Shown here in pieces: positions 1 to 6,880 of a stretch of DNA of 15,053 nucleotides (positions are counted from its first letter, which is position 1; the number at the start of each line of letters is the position of its first letter). The DNA is taken from the NCBI GenBank assembly GCA_027364775.1, contig DAHXOS010000079.1, forward strand, positions 1-15,053, written 5' to 3'. The position numbers and the translations under genes are program-made. The notes below the pieces were generated by a model, which searched no databases, had not been told where the DNA came from, and saw nothing but the letters and a program-made list of their open reading frames with translations. The stretch comes from a bacterium (GTDB taxonomy: Bacteria > Patescibacteriota > Microgenomatia > Daviesbacterales > UBA10151).

Positions 1-248
1 GCTTCTTCAAAAGCAGAATATACAGTTAATTCAGTTATATTTAATGGCATTCTAGCTCCACTAGCTCCATATGCTCCTGCTCCTAAACGGTTAGATATAA
101 AACGTACAACGTTTTTAGCATCCCTAACAAATTCAGGATCATTATCATAAAAACCAAATGGTGTTGCACCTTTAACTGGAGTTAAATATTTAACATCGCC
201 TTGGTATGTAGCAAGAAAATCTTTTAAATTGATTGGATATTGAGCCAT
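1..248 (-). CDS. Putative virion structural protein, N-terminal part (runs off the window)
   Basis: The first 82 codons read without a stop from an ATG at 248 to the left edge, so the C-terminus lies outside the window. The protein opens MAQYPINLKDFLATY. It carries the pattern TPFGFYDND, then an RLG motif, and ends near TELTVYSAFEEA. I associate this layout with an unassigned virion protein of large marine and freshwater T4-like phages, but this is memory of a pattern and no function is known to me. It lies 32 bases downstream of the phoH stop and has its own ATATTTATA box 21 bases before the ATG, so it probably starts its own late transcript. No Shine-Dalgarno sequence is visible. Its place beside the capsid genes supports a head, neck or tail role. 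Confidence 0.7.
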   Translation of the reverse strand, partial: MAQYPINLKDFLATYQGDVKYLTPVKGATPFGFYDNDPEFVRDAKNVVRFISNRLGAGAYGASGARMPLNITELTVYSAFEE

Positions 249-269
249 TAATAATTAGTATTTAACACG

Positions 270-277
270 TATAAATA
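270..277 (-). promoter_or_regulatory. ATATTTATA box before the truncated structural gene
   Basis: The coding strand reads TATTTATA here (TATAAATA on the plus strand). It begins 3 bases after the phoH stop and ends 21 bases before the next ATG. It is one of seven such intergenic boxes. A role as late promoter is inferred from placement. Confidence 0.5.
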
Positions 278-280
278 TAA

Positions 281-949
281 TTATTTCCCATATTCGTATT
301 CAAGTATCTTACCAACTAAATCTGATCTATGGTTTTCTTTTAATTTTATCCATTTAATTTCTTCAATTTTTTTGGATAATTCAATTACGTATGTTAAACC
401 ATTTATTTCCCCTGTAGAATTTTTAATATCGGTTTGTTCATTATCACCATTAATAACAATTTTACCTGATTTACCCAAACGTGTTAATATAGCTAACATT
501 TCTCCTTTGGTTAGATTTTGTGCTTCTTCTACAATCAAGATATCATCGATTGTCTTACCACGTATAAATTGAACTGGTAATGCTTTAACTTTACCGGTTT
601 CAATTAGTTCAGGTACTTCATTTCTATTTGTACAACATTTATTTAAGTTTTCAACAAGTGCTTCCATATAAGGATCAAATTTTTCATTTAAAGCACCTGG
701 TAAAAATCCTAAACTTTTACCTACTTCAACAGCAGCTCTTGTGTTGTAAATGCAACTAATCTGCTTTTTCTTTAAAAAATCTAATGCAGCTTGAGCACAT
801 ACTAATGATTTACCACTACCTGCTCTACCTGTAACTACTACAATTTGATTTTCAATAATTAAACGTTTAGCTTCTTTTTGTTCTTCATTGAGTGAAATTG
901 CATTAATGGACTTAATATCGGTTTTGCGTTCTCGATTGGGTTCCTTCAT
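281..949 (-). CDS. phoH: PhoH-like P-loop ATPase
   Basis: This 222-residue protein belongs to the PhoH family of P-loop NTPases, related to superfamily 1 helicase cores. PhoH-like genes are common in large phages, but their job there is not established; RNA metabolism and phosphate-stress roles have been proposed. Visible motifs are Walker A GRAGSGKS (residues 41-48), NTRAAVEVGKSLGFLPG (about 69-85), Walker B DILIVEEAQ (136-144), the sensor-like stretch KIVINGD (163-169) and a C-terminal ENHRSDLV (205-212) that resembles the helicase arginine-finger region. The length fits a single-domain phage PhoH, so it appears complete. It stands between the capsid gene terminator and the next virion gene, with an ATATTTATA box 13 bases before its ATG. 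It is therefore probably a unit of its own, expressed with late genes. Confidence 0.93.
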   Translation of the reverse strand: MKEPNRERKTDIKSINAISLNEEQKEAKRLIIENQIVVVTGRAGSGKSLVCAQAALDFLKKKQISCIYNTRAAVEVGKSLGFLPGALNEKFDPYMEALVENLNKCCTNRNEVPELIETGKVKALPVQFIRGKTIDDILIVEEAQNLTKGEMLAILTRLGKSGKIVINGDNEQTDIKNSTGEINGLTYVIELSKKIEEIKWIKLKENHRSDLVGKILEYEYGK

Positions 950-962
950 AAACGGTATTTAA

Positions 963-970
963 TATAAATA
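963..970 (-). promoter_or_regulatory. ATATTTATA box before phoH
   Basis: The coding strand reads TATTTATA, 13 bases before the phoH ATG and directly after the T-tract of the capsid gene terminator. The order terminator, box, gene is repeated at the terminase gene. Confidence 0.5.
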
Positions 971-973
971 TGC

Positions 974-1006
974 AAAAAGAAACCCAAACCTTACGGGGTT
1001 TGGGTT
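974..1006 (-). terminator. Rho-independent terminator after the major capsid gene
   Basis: On the minus strand, a perfect 10-bp stem (AACCCAAACC with GGTTTGGGTT, plus-strand arms 981-990 and 997-1006) closes a hexaloop CCGTAA and is followed by TCTTTTT. It lies 35 bases after the capsid stop and just before the phoH box, which fits the end of a very strongly expressed transcript. Confidence 0.88.
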
Positions 1007-1015
1007 CTTTATATT

Positions 1016-1031
1016 TAACCTTACGGGGTTA
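1016..1031 (-). other. Small hairpin directly after the capsid stop, same CCGTAA loop
   Basis: A 5-bp stem (plus arms 1016-1020 and 1027-1031) closes the same CCGTAA hexaloop as the terminator 30 bases further on. The 14-mer AACCTTACGGGGTT occurs identically at 987-1000 and 1017-1030. No T-tract follows, so this one is not a terminator by itself. It may assist termination or protect the mRNA 3' end. Confidence 0.6.
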
Positions 1032-1040
1032 TATTATATA

Positions 1041-2627
1041 TTAGATAGTATTTAAACCACTAACATAAATTTTTCCATAATAATCGGGTCTGATCATCTT
1101 CTTAGCGTAACGAGTCATCAATCCTTTTCTTGGAGTGAAAGTTGATGGATCGTATAATAATGGAGTCATGATCAATGGTACATATGGAGCAAATACAGCA
1201 CCAGCTTCTAAGAACTGAGCACCTTTGTAACCCATTAAGATAACATTCTCAGTTAAATAAGGGTTCTTGTACACTTTGTAACGGCTGTTTAAAGCACCTA
1301 CTTTTTGTACACCAAAGTTGAATTCCATTTTTTCACCATCACCATCTGAAGCAAATCCTGGGATTGATTCAATGATAGTAGCTACAGTTGGAGATACAAC
1401 CATGAAGTTTGCACCACCTCTTAAAGTTAACTGGTGGATCTTGTTAGATACTTTTTGTAATTTTGTACCTAAAGTTTGGAACCAACCACCTTGGCTATTG
1501 TAGTAACCTAAGTTATTATTTGTGATACCAGTTGAATCAATAGCTTGGTTGTTAACAGCAGTCCAGTAATCAACTGTGTAAGCGTTTTGGATTAACATAT
1601 CTAAGATTTCTAAATCGATTTCCATAGAAATGTATTGGCTTAAGATACCAGTTAATTCAGCTTCAGCATCTACGCTATGGTAAGCGTTAAGATCTTGAGC
1701 GAATTCTGGAGTCCATTGTGCCTTTAACTTTTTAGTCTTAGCAACAATAGCTTCTGATTTTAACTGAACTTGGATTTCTGGGATAGAAATACCTGGAGTA
1801 CCTACGTTGAATGCAGTATCTTCAAAATCACCTCTTTGATCTGGAGTAGGTTGTTTTTCATAATTTAAAGTTACAGCAGTACCAGTAACTACAGAGCCAG
1901 GAACTACGAAAGTAACAGTTGAACCGTTAGTTGTAGTGAAAGCTTGTAATACGTTAGTTGGTAATATACCAGAACCAGAAATTGTGAATCCACGAACACC
2001 ATTTAAGTCAGCACCAGTAGGAACACCTACAGTGATTGTCTTATAAGTAGTAGCAGAAGCTGAATAAGCACTATCAAAATTGAAAGTAGCCCAAGTTGCA
2101 GAACCTGTAGTAGCTACAGAATCACTTGTATAGTTGTTTGAAGAATAACCAAAACGACCAGCACCATATAGTGAACCAGAAGCTGCTGGATCAATTACAG
2201 TTACGTTGCTGCTTGGATCAGCACCATACATTGATTGACCTGCAGTGAAAGGAGCACTAGTAGTACCATATTTGAAATCTAGATAGAATACAAGACCTGA
2301 AGGTAAGTTCATTGGTTGTACGCTAACGAATTCTTTTGCAGCGATTTCACCGAATACACGACGAACTAATGGTAATGCTACACCAGCCCAGTTTTCTGAG
2401 TTGTAACCACCACCACTCATTGAGTTTGTACCACCTGTTACGTTAGCACCCTCAACGATAACTTGTTTAGCTTGGTTTTCAAGTAACACAGCCATAGTGT
2501 TACGATCTGTTTCACTCTTCAAGTTTTTCAATAAACCTGATTTTTCCCACTTAGCAGTCAAACGAGTTGCATCGTCCTGTACTGTCTTAAATTGGTTAGA
2601 GCTTTCAATTAATTGTTGTACGTTCAT
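1041..2627 (-). CDS. 23: Major capsid protein, gp23-like precursor
   Basis: This 528-residue protein forms the hexamers of the head shell and matches T4 gp23 in length (about 520) and order of motifs. Visible family regions are FVSVQPMNLPSGLVFYLDF (about 100-118), QSMYG (131-135), the long conserved segment starting PEIQVQLKSEAIVAKTKKLK (283-302) and continuing through AEAELTGILS (321-330), and a C-terminal part with YGKIYVSGL. Residues 57-60 read IVE-G, which fits gp21 cleavage, so the first 59 residues are probably a removed propeptide. A Thr/Ser/Gly-rich stretch of about 100 residues (160-262) looks like an inserted beta domain at the place of the T4 insertion domain. It follows gp22 by 31 bases without a box of its own, so the two are probably cotranscribed. 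The leader is A-rich (AACAAAACAAAACAAATTC) with no clear Shine-Dalgarno. A double hairpin follows. Confidence 0.96.
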   Translation of the reverse strand: MNVQQLIESSNQFKTVQDDATRLTAKWEKSGLLKNLKSETDRNTMAVLLENQAKQVIVEGANVTGGTNSMSGGGYNSENWAGVALPLVRRVFGEIAAKEFVSVQPMNLPSGLVFYLDFKYGTTSAPFTAGQSMYGADPSSNVTVIDPAASGSLYGAGRFGYSSNNYTSDSVATTGSATWATFNFDSAYSASATTYKTITVGVPTGADLNGVRGFTISGSGILPTNVLQAFTTTNGSTVTFVVPGSVVTGTAVTLNYEKQPTPDQRGDFEDTAFNVGTPGISIPEIQVQLKSEAIVAKTKKLKAQWTPEFAQDLNAYHSVDAEAELTGILSQYISMEIDLEILDMLIQNAYTVDYWTAVNNQAIDSTGITNNNLGYYNSQGGWFQTLGTKLQKVSNKIHQLTLRGGANFMVVSPTVATIIESIPGFASDGDGEKMEFNFGVQKVGALNSRYKVYKNPYLTENVILMGYKGAQFLEAGAVFAPYVPLIMTPLLYDPSTFTPRKGLMTRYAKKMIRPDYYGKIYVSGLNTI

Positions 2628-2658
2628 TTTAAATGAATTTGTTTTGTTTTGTTATTGA

Positions 2659-3846
2659 TTATTTAATGTTTGCTAATTTAGCCCAACGAGCAAACTGATC
2701 GTTGCTATCGATAATTTGTTTTCTAGGAGCAGTACCAATTGCTTTTGAAGCGAATCCTAAAGATTCTTTAACAATTGATTTCTTGCTTGAACCTAAATTG
2801 CTGCTTTGGATTGATTCATACAATGCCTTAGCTTGCTTAGGAGTAGTTGCTTTATCGAAAGAAGCAATTACTGCTAATTTTTGTGATTCAGATAAGTTTT
2901 TAGCTTTGAAGATTTTGTTAACGTATAATAACTTAGCATTTAATAAGTTAGTTTCGTTTAACTCTTTACGAAGAGTAGCAATAGTTGATAATGCTTCTTC
3001 CATTTCTTCTTTTTTCTTTTTTTCTTCCAAAGGTCTGTTACTTGGTAAGGTTACAGATGGAGCTCCTTTTTTAATAGCGCTTGCTGATAATTCAGTATCC
3101 CATAATTTTTTCAATTTGGCTAACTTTTCAGCAGGTAATGCAGCTATCTTTTTAGCCCAGTCAGCAACACCTTCTTCCATTTCTTTTCCTTCTTCTTCCA
3201 TTCCGTAGTTTTCATCTAAAGAATTCAATTCAGCTAATAATTCTTCTAAGTCAACTTCATCACTTTCATTTCCTTCTTCTTCTTCACCAGGAAATTCTTC
3301 ACCTGCTTCTTCAGATTCTTCATCAGCTGGTGTTTCTTCTTCTTCCTGTTCTAATTCAGAATGGATGATGTCTTTGATGATGTCTTTTAGTTCTTCAACT
3401 GAAAGATCAGTGATGCTTTCTTCATCTTCTTTTGCTTCTTTCATTTCTTCTTTTTCATGTTTTTTCTTAGCTTCTTCTAATTCTTCTTCTTTCTTTTTAC
3501 CATGTTTCTTTTTAGCTTCTTCCATTTCTTCTTTTTCTTCGTCTAGTTCAGCTAAAATTTCAGATAAATCGAAATCTTCTTCTAATTCTTCTTCATGTCC
3601 ATATCCTTCTTCTTCCATTTCTTCAGGAAGTAAAAAGTCTATGTTTCTTTCAACATGCGGTGAAGTAAATCCTTCTTCCATTTCTTCATCTTCACCATCC
3701 ATTTCTTGCAATTTAGCAGAAATCATGGATTGAAGTTTTGGAGTCAAGGCTTCTTCAAGAGCAATTTTTGCGTTTTGTAACGCTGCTTCGCGAACTTGTT
3801 TAGCGTCAGCGATAGCCTCTTTAAATAAGTCTTTGTTCTTACTCAT
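2659..3846 (-). CDS. 22: Prohead core scaffolding protein, gp22-like
   Basis: This 395-residue protein is the internal scaffold on which the gp23 shell assembles and which gp21 later degrades. The C-terminal third carries the recognisable gp22 pattern TLRKELNETNLLNAKLLYVN (291-310), then SESQKLAVIASFDKAT. The N-terminus (1-48) is a predicted long helix with AIADAKQ and AALQNAK. Between them lies a very acidic stretch (about 50-230) with a double EEAKKKH repeat (109-115, 124-130) and many EMEE and DLEELLAEL blocks, which makes it much longer than T4 gp22 (269 residues). Numerous LxE triplets offer sites for gp21. It precedes gp23 directly, as in T4. It has the longest leader in the window (149 bases to the gp21 stop), holding a box variant and a hairpin. 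AAGGA lies about 10 bases before the ATG and may act as a ribosome site. Confidence 0.92.
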   Translation of the reverse strand: MSKNKDLFKEAIADAKQVREAALQNAKIALEEALTPKLQSMISAKLQEMDGEDEEMEEGFTSPHVERNIDFLLPEEMEEEGYGHEEELEEDFDLSEILAELDEEKEEMEEAKKKHGKKKEEELEEAKKKHEKEEMKEAKEDEESITDLSVEELKDIIKDIIHSELEQEEEETPADEESEEAGEEFPGEEEEGNESDEVDLEELLAELNSLDENYGMEEEGKEMEEGVADWAKKIAALPAEKLAKLKKLWDTELSASAIKKGAPSVTLPSNRPLEEKKKKEEMEEALSTIATLRKELNETNLLNAKLLYVNKIFKAKNLSESQKLAVIASFDKATTPKQAKALYESIQSSNLGSSKKSIVKESLGFASKAIGTAPRKQIIDSNDQFARWAKLANIK

Positions 3847-3877
3847 TTTGTTTGTCCTTAAATTTGATTGTGGAAAT

Positions 3878-3896
3878 AAGCTTATTAATGAAGCTT
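3878..3896. repeat. Short inverted repeat AAGCTT-N7-AAGCTT in the gp22 leader
   Basis: Two copies of the self-complementary hexamer AAGCTT (3878-3883 and 3891-3896) surround seven bases, about 30 bases before the gp22 ATG. They can form a weak 6-bp stem in the mRNA leader. No function is shown by the sequence. Confidence 0.3.
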
Positions 3897-3940
3897 AATA
3901 GATGGGTTATTTAATTAGCAGCTACCATGAGGATAAATGT

Positions 3941-3960
3941 GGGTAGCTATTATGCTACCC
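3941..3960 (-). other. Perfect 7-bp hairpin in the gp21-gp22 gap
   Basis: GGGTAGC and GCTACCC pair around a six-base loop, starting 35 bases after the gp21 stop. No T-run follows in either direction, so it is not a normal intrinsic terminator. Its outer base is the last base of the promoter-like box at 3960-3967, so hairpin and box overlap. It could slow or process read-through mRNA from the gp21 operon, or be a protein binding site. The rest of the 149-base gap holds no gene, only a 5-codon reading frame. Confidence 0.55.
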
Positions 3961-3967
3961 ATAAATA
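3960..3967 (-). promoter_or_regulatory. Variant box TATTTATG before the gp22-gp23 unit
   Basis: The coding strand reads ATATTTATG, one base off the box seen at other gene starts. It lies 113 bases before the gp22 ATG, much further than at the other genes, and touches the 7-bp hairpin. It is the only box ahead of the two most abundant head proteins. Confidence 0.4.
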
Positions 3968-3995
3968 TATGTAGATATGTAAAGACGCGAAGAGT

Positions 3996-4607
3996 TTAAC
4001 AAAGTGGACAAACTCCTGTTTGGCTACAAATGATTTCTGTAACTAAACTACTAACTTTACTGTAATCTTTTGTTGATTTAAATTGTTTTCCTTCAGATAA
4101 TTTCATATATGCTCCTGGAGTTGATGGAATTGACACCAAATCCCAACATAATAATTCAAAATCATCTTGCACTTCTACTGTTTCACCTAATTGTCTAACA
4201 CTACCCATACCACGAGATGAAATACCTAATGGAATGCCAGCAGATATAATTTCTTGTGCAATTTTTCCTGAAGGTGTATTTAATAATTCCAATTCACCCA
4301 TTAAATTATCACCATCCCACCAAATCTTTTTAATAACGTGTGATACGTTATTTAAGTTAATAATTGATGAATCTGGATGATCTAACTCACCCATTGATGT
4401 ATTTGTTTTAATAGGTCCTTCCATATATTTTTGAGCTTCACGCTCTAATATTTCTTTAGGATAAACACGTCCATTTCCGTTTTTTACTTCGGCTTCTTGT
4501 AATTTACCCCTAATACGCATTCTATTACCTATACGAAGTTTACCTTCGGTAATAGGTAATATTTCAAATTGTACTATTGGTGTATGATCTATTACTAGTT
4601 GTTTCAT
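3996..4607 (-). CDS. 21: Prohead core protease, gp21-like
   Basis: This 203-residue serine protease of the T4 gp21 type (herpesvirus-assemblin-like fold) sits inside the prohead, digests the core and trims the capsid protein before DNA entry. Catalytic regions are clear: GELDHP with His77, GISSRGMGS with Ser130/Ser131, and ELLCWDLVSIPSTPGA with Asp156. The early motif NGNGRVYP (43-50) is also typical. The length is close to T4 gp21 (212). The C-terminus ends GVCPLC, a CxxC pair whose role I do not know. The ATG lies 3 bases after the preceding stop, so it is translated in the same operon as the unknown proteins before it. It ends 149 bases before gp22. Confidence 0.95.
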   Translation of the reverse strand: MKQLVIDHTPIVQFEILPITEGKLRIGNRMRIRGKLQEAEVKNGNGRVYPKEILEREAQKYMEGPIKTNTSMGELDHPDSSIINLNNVSHVIKKIWWDGDNLMGELELLNTPSGKIAQEIISAGIPLGISSRGMGSVRQLGETVEVQDDFELLCWDLVSIPSTPGAYMKLSEGKQFKSTKDYSKVSSLVTEIICSQTGVCPLC

Positions 4608-4610
4608 ATA

Positions 4611-5885
4611 TTAATCTTCTGTATCGTCAGTTAAATCAGTCATATTATCTCTACCATCGTATATTTCAGCGATAGCTTCACGAATCATTTGTGTTAAAGT
4701 TTCTTTAGTTAAGGCTTTAGCTACAGCTTCTCCTGAAGACATAGGTTTAGATGGTTTAATTAATCCTAATGTACTTTCAACAGCATGTTTAACAGTTTTA
4801 TCATTATATTTTTTAGAATAAACTGTAGTTTTTATTGTTTGACCTTCTTCTTCATCATGATCGATTTCAGCATCAGGTATCATTTGTTTTAATTTAGCTT
4901 CTTCACCTTTTTTAAAATAGCCATTAAAAGTATATTGACCTTCTTGAGCTTCTTTCATCACAATTTTCTTCATTTTTTCACCTGTAGCTTCCATTTTTTT
5001 TACACCACGAAGTGTTTTTGCAGCTAAAGTAAATATATCTACTTTAACATTTTTAACTTTTTCTTCCTTAGCACCAGCATCAGCTTTTGGTTTTTCAATA
5101 TTTTTAACTGGCTTCATACCTAAAGCTTTATCAACACCATTTTCACCTTTAAAAGGTTTCATTGCTGTAGCTTCTGGTGTATTAGTTTTATCCATTGTTT
5201 CCAATTTATAATCTCTAATACCAGTTAGTTTATAATTAGTATAATAATTAGGATTTTTCTTTAAATTTTTTATTACAATTTTAGAATATTCTTCCATAGT
5301 TTTGCCAGGAGCTTCAGCATACTCCATATGCATACCATTCATATATTCATTACCATTAACGTTATTTTTTTCTGCAAATTTTTCGTATTCTGATTTGCCG
5401 TTTTGATCCCAATATCCTTCTTTTTCTGATTTTTTAACTTCTTTTAATGTTTCTTCTAAATCATATTGTGATCTAATTGCTTGTTGGCCCATTTCTTCCT
5501 CTTTATGCTTTTGCATTGCTGCTCCAAACTCACCATGTTCTTGTTCAATCATTTTAACCAATGCCTTAGCAGCTCTATCAGCATTAAGACCAGATAAGCT
5601 TTTAACTATTTTAGGATTTTCTAAAGCTTTTACAGCGTCTTCATATACTTCATCACTTATATCTAATGTTTCTAAACTATCTTTGATAGCCATTTCAAAA
5701 TTTGATTCATCGGGGTTATAAGCCTCGATTAACATCCCTTTATTTTTAAGGATTTTTATTGAATCATCAAATGATGTTACATTAGTTACTAAATTAGGAA
5801 AAGTCATACGAACATTTCTCATAAAGTTCGCTTGAGACATTTTACCTTCTTTTAAATCACGATATTGATTTTGTATACTTTTCAT
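4611..5885 (-). CDS. Unknown protein of the head gene block (424 aa), candidate core or internal virion protein
   Basis: I do not recognise a characterised family. The protein is charged and mostly helical by eye, without signal peptide or membrane segment. It begins SIQNQYRDLKEGKMSQANFM, a start I associate with unassigned proteins of related phages, and has a Lys/Glu-rich middle. The tail (392-410) contains LTQMIREAIAEI, an amphipathic helix resembling segments of three other proteins in the window. It ends with an acidic TDLTDDTED. The gene lies between portal and protease, where T4 encodes the core proteins gp67 and gp68, so a prohead core or packaged internal role is plausible but unproven. 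It is much larger than either T4 protein. It starts 9 bases after the small basic gene and ends 3 bases before gp21. Confidence 0.85.
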   Translation of the reverse strand: MKSIQNQYRDLKEGKMSQANFMRNVRMTFPNLVTNVTSFDDSIKILKNKGMLIEAYNPDESNFEMAIKDSLETLDISDEVYEDAVKALENPKIVKSLSGLNADRAAKALVKMIEQEHGEFGAAMQKHKEEEMGQQAIRSQYDLEETLKEVKKSEKEGYWDQNGKSEYEKFAEKNNVNGNEYMNGMHMEYAEAPGKTMEEYSKIVIKNLKKNPNYYTNYKLTGIRDYKLETMDKTNTPEATAMKPFKGENGVDKALGMKPVKNIEKPKADAGAKEEKVKNVKVDIFTLAAKTLRGVKKMEATGEKMKKIVMKEAQEGQYTFNGYFKKGEEAKLKQMIPDAEIDHDEEEGQTIKTTVYSKKYNDKTVKHAVESTLGLIKPSKPMSSGEAVAKALTKETLTQMIREAIAEIYDGRDNMTDLTDDTED

Positions 5886-5894
5886 CTTTTTATA

Positions 5895-6023
5895 TTAGTT
5901 TATACGACCTTGTCCGCGATAATTGCGTTCTTTACGATCATGTTTGTTATGAGATTTTTTAGCTTTACCCATTTTACGTTTACCAAAAGAAATTTTATTA
6001 CCGTCAGATGAACCTTTTGCCAT
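5895..6023 (-). CDS. Small very basic protein (42 aa) between core genes
   Basis: A 42-codon frame fills the gap between two larger genes. Its ATG overlaps the preceding TAA by one base (TAATG), the same coupling used by its neighbours, which argues strongly that it is real. The product starts MAKGSSDGNKISFGKRKMGK and ends YRGQGRIN. It has 14 Lys/Arg and two His against three acidic residues, with no membrane segment. Such a peptide could bind DNA, RNA or the acidic gp22 core, or be packaged in the head. I recall similar short KISFGKRK proteins in related phages, but know of no assigned function. It is short enough to be missed by gene callers. Confidence 0.8.
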   Translation of the reverse strand: MAKGSSDGNKISFGKRKMGKAKKSHNKHDRKERNYRGQGRIN

Positions 6024-6880
6024 TATTGATGTAAATTTTTAATTTTATTATTTAAATGGTTAACCATTTCAGAAATTTGACCAACAGCTTTTTCTGTTCT
6101 ACCCCAATATTTTAATCCTTCACCTTCACTTAATTCTTGTTTCATACGCTGTGTATATTCAACAATGCGATCAATTTCACTTAATTTTTTCTTTACTTCG
6201 CGCATTGCTTTATGAAGTTGTTCAGCTTTAGTTCTATATTTAACTTCAGTTTTGAATTGCTTATAAGTTACCTCATTTAGCAATTCTTGTTTAATAATAT
6301 CTTGTATTGATTCTTTCATACGTTTATCGTAATATGTACTTTCATGATCATCTCCACCCACACCAGTATATCCACTTGCTTGAGTATAAGGACTTGGATT
6401 TTGGGATGGTGAAGCTTTATCATAATTACTTTCTTTTCTTAATTTTCTGAATTTATTCAGAATAGCTTTAGCATTAGATATATCATATTCATCCCACTCA
6501 TTAGATGGTTTTTCATATAGATAATTAGTCTCCATATTTAGTTTTTCTAATGCTATTTTAACAGCTTTAGATAAAACTTGTGTATCTTCGTTTTCGTATA
6601 TCTTATAAGTTTTCTTTTTACCCCAAAGTGATTTATAATCTTTTACTTTAGAATCACTAGGCATCCCTTCTTTAGCTTTTTTCCAACCCATTTTTTCAGC
6701 TTCTTTAGTAGCACGATTTGATTTTTGACCTTTTTTAGCAAATGCTGCTGGTGTTGCGTAATTCATTCCAGGTCCGCCACTCATGCTGCTAGCTCCACTA
6801 CCACCTGTTGTTGAACCACCACCTGCATCTTCTTCTAATTCTTTACGAACTAAAGTTTTTATAAGTTCTTTCAAATCCAT
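6023..6880 (-). CDS. Unknown protein of the head gene block (285 aa) with Gly-rich linker
   Basis: No characterised family is recognised. The N-terminus is an amphipathic helix, MDLKELIKTLVRKELEEDAG, followed by a Gly/Ser-rich linker (20-38) and a basic segment YATPAAFAKKGQKSNRATKE (41-60). A second helix, MKESIQDIIKQELLNE (188-203), resembles the first. The C-terminal 80 residues look coiled-coil (REVKKKLSEIDRIVEYTQRM). The helix-plus-linker start is shared with the acidic protein at 12049-13032 and could be a targeting or scaffold-binding peptide. Stop and start codons overlap by one base at both ends (TAATG), so translation is coupled to the genes on either side. Its location between portal and protease suggests a prohead core role; this is inference. 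Confidence 0.85.
   Translation of the reverse strand: MDLKELIKTLVRKELEEDAGGGSTTGGSGASSMSGGPGMNYATPAAFAKKGQKSNRATKEAEKMGWKKAKEGMPSDSKVKDYKSLWGKKKTYKIYENEDTQVLSKAVKIALEKLNMETNYLYEKPSNEWDEYDISNAKAILNKFRKLRKESNYDKASPSQNPSPYTQASGYTGVGGDDHESTYYDKRMKESIQDIIKQELLNEVTYKQFKTEVKYRTKAEQLHKAMREVKKKLSEIDRIVEYTQRMKQELSEGEGLKYWGRTEKAVGQISEMVNHLNNKIKNLHQ

Noticed and set aside
2702..3733. Open plus-strand frames opposite the scaffold gene, including a Ser-rich frame at 3365-3733
   Set aside because: They are antisense shadows. The Ser/Phe-rich product results from reading Glu/Lys codons of gp22 backwards, and no family is recognisable.
3941..3960. The 7-bp hairpin as a Rho-independent terminator of the gp21 operon
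   Set aside because: No T-tract follows on either strand, unlike the two clear terminators. It is kept only as a hairpin of unknown role.
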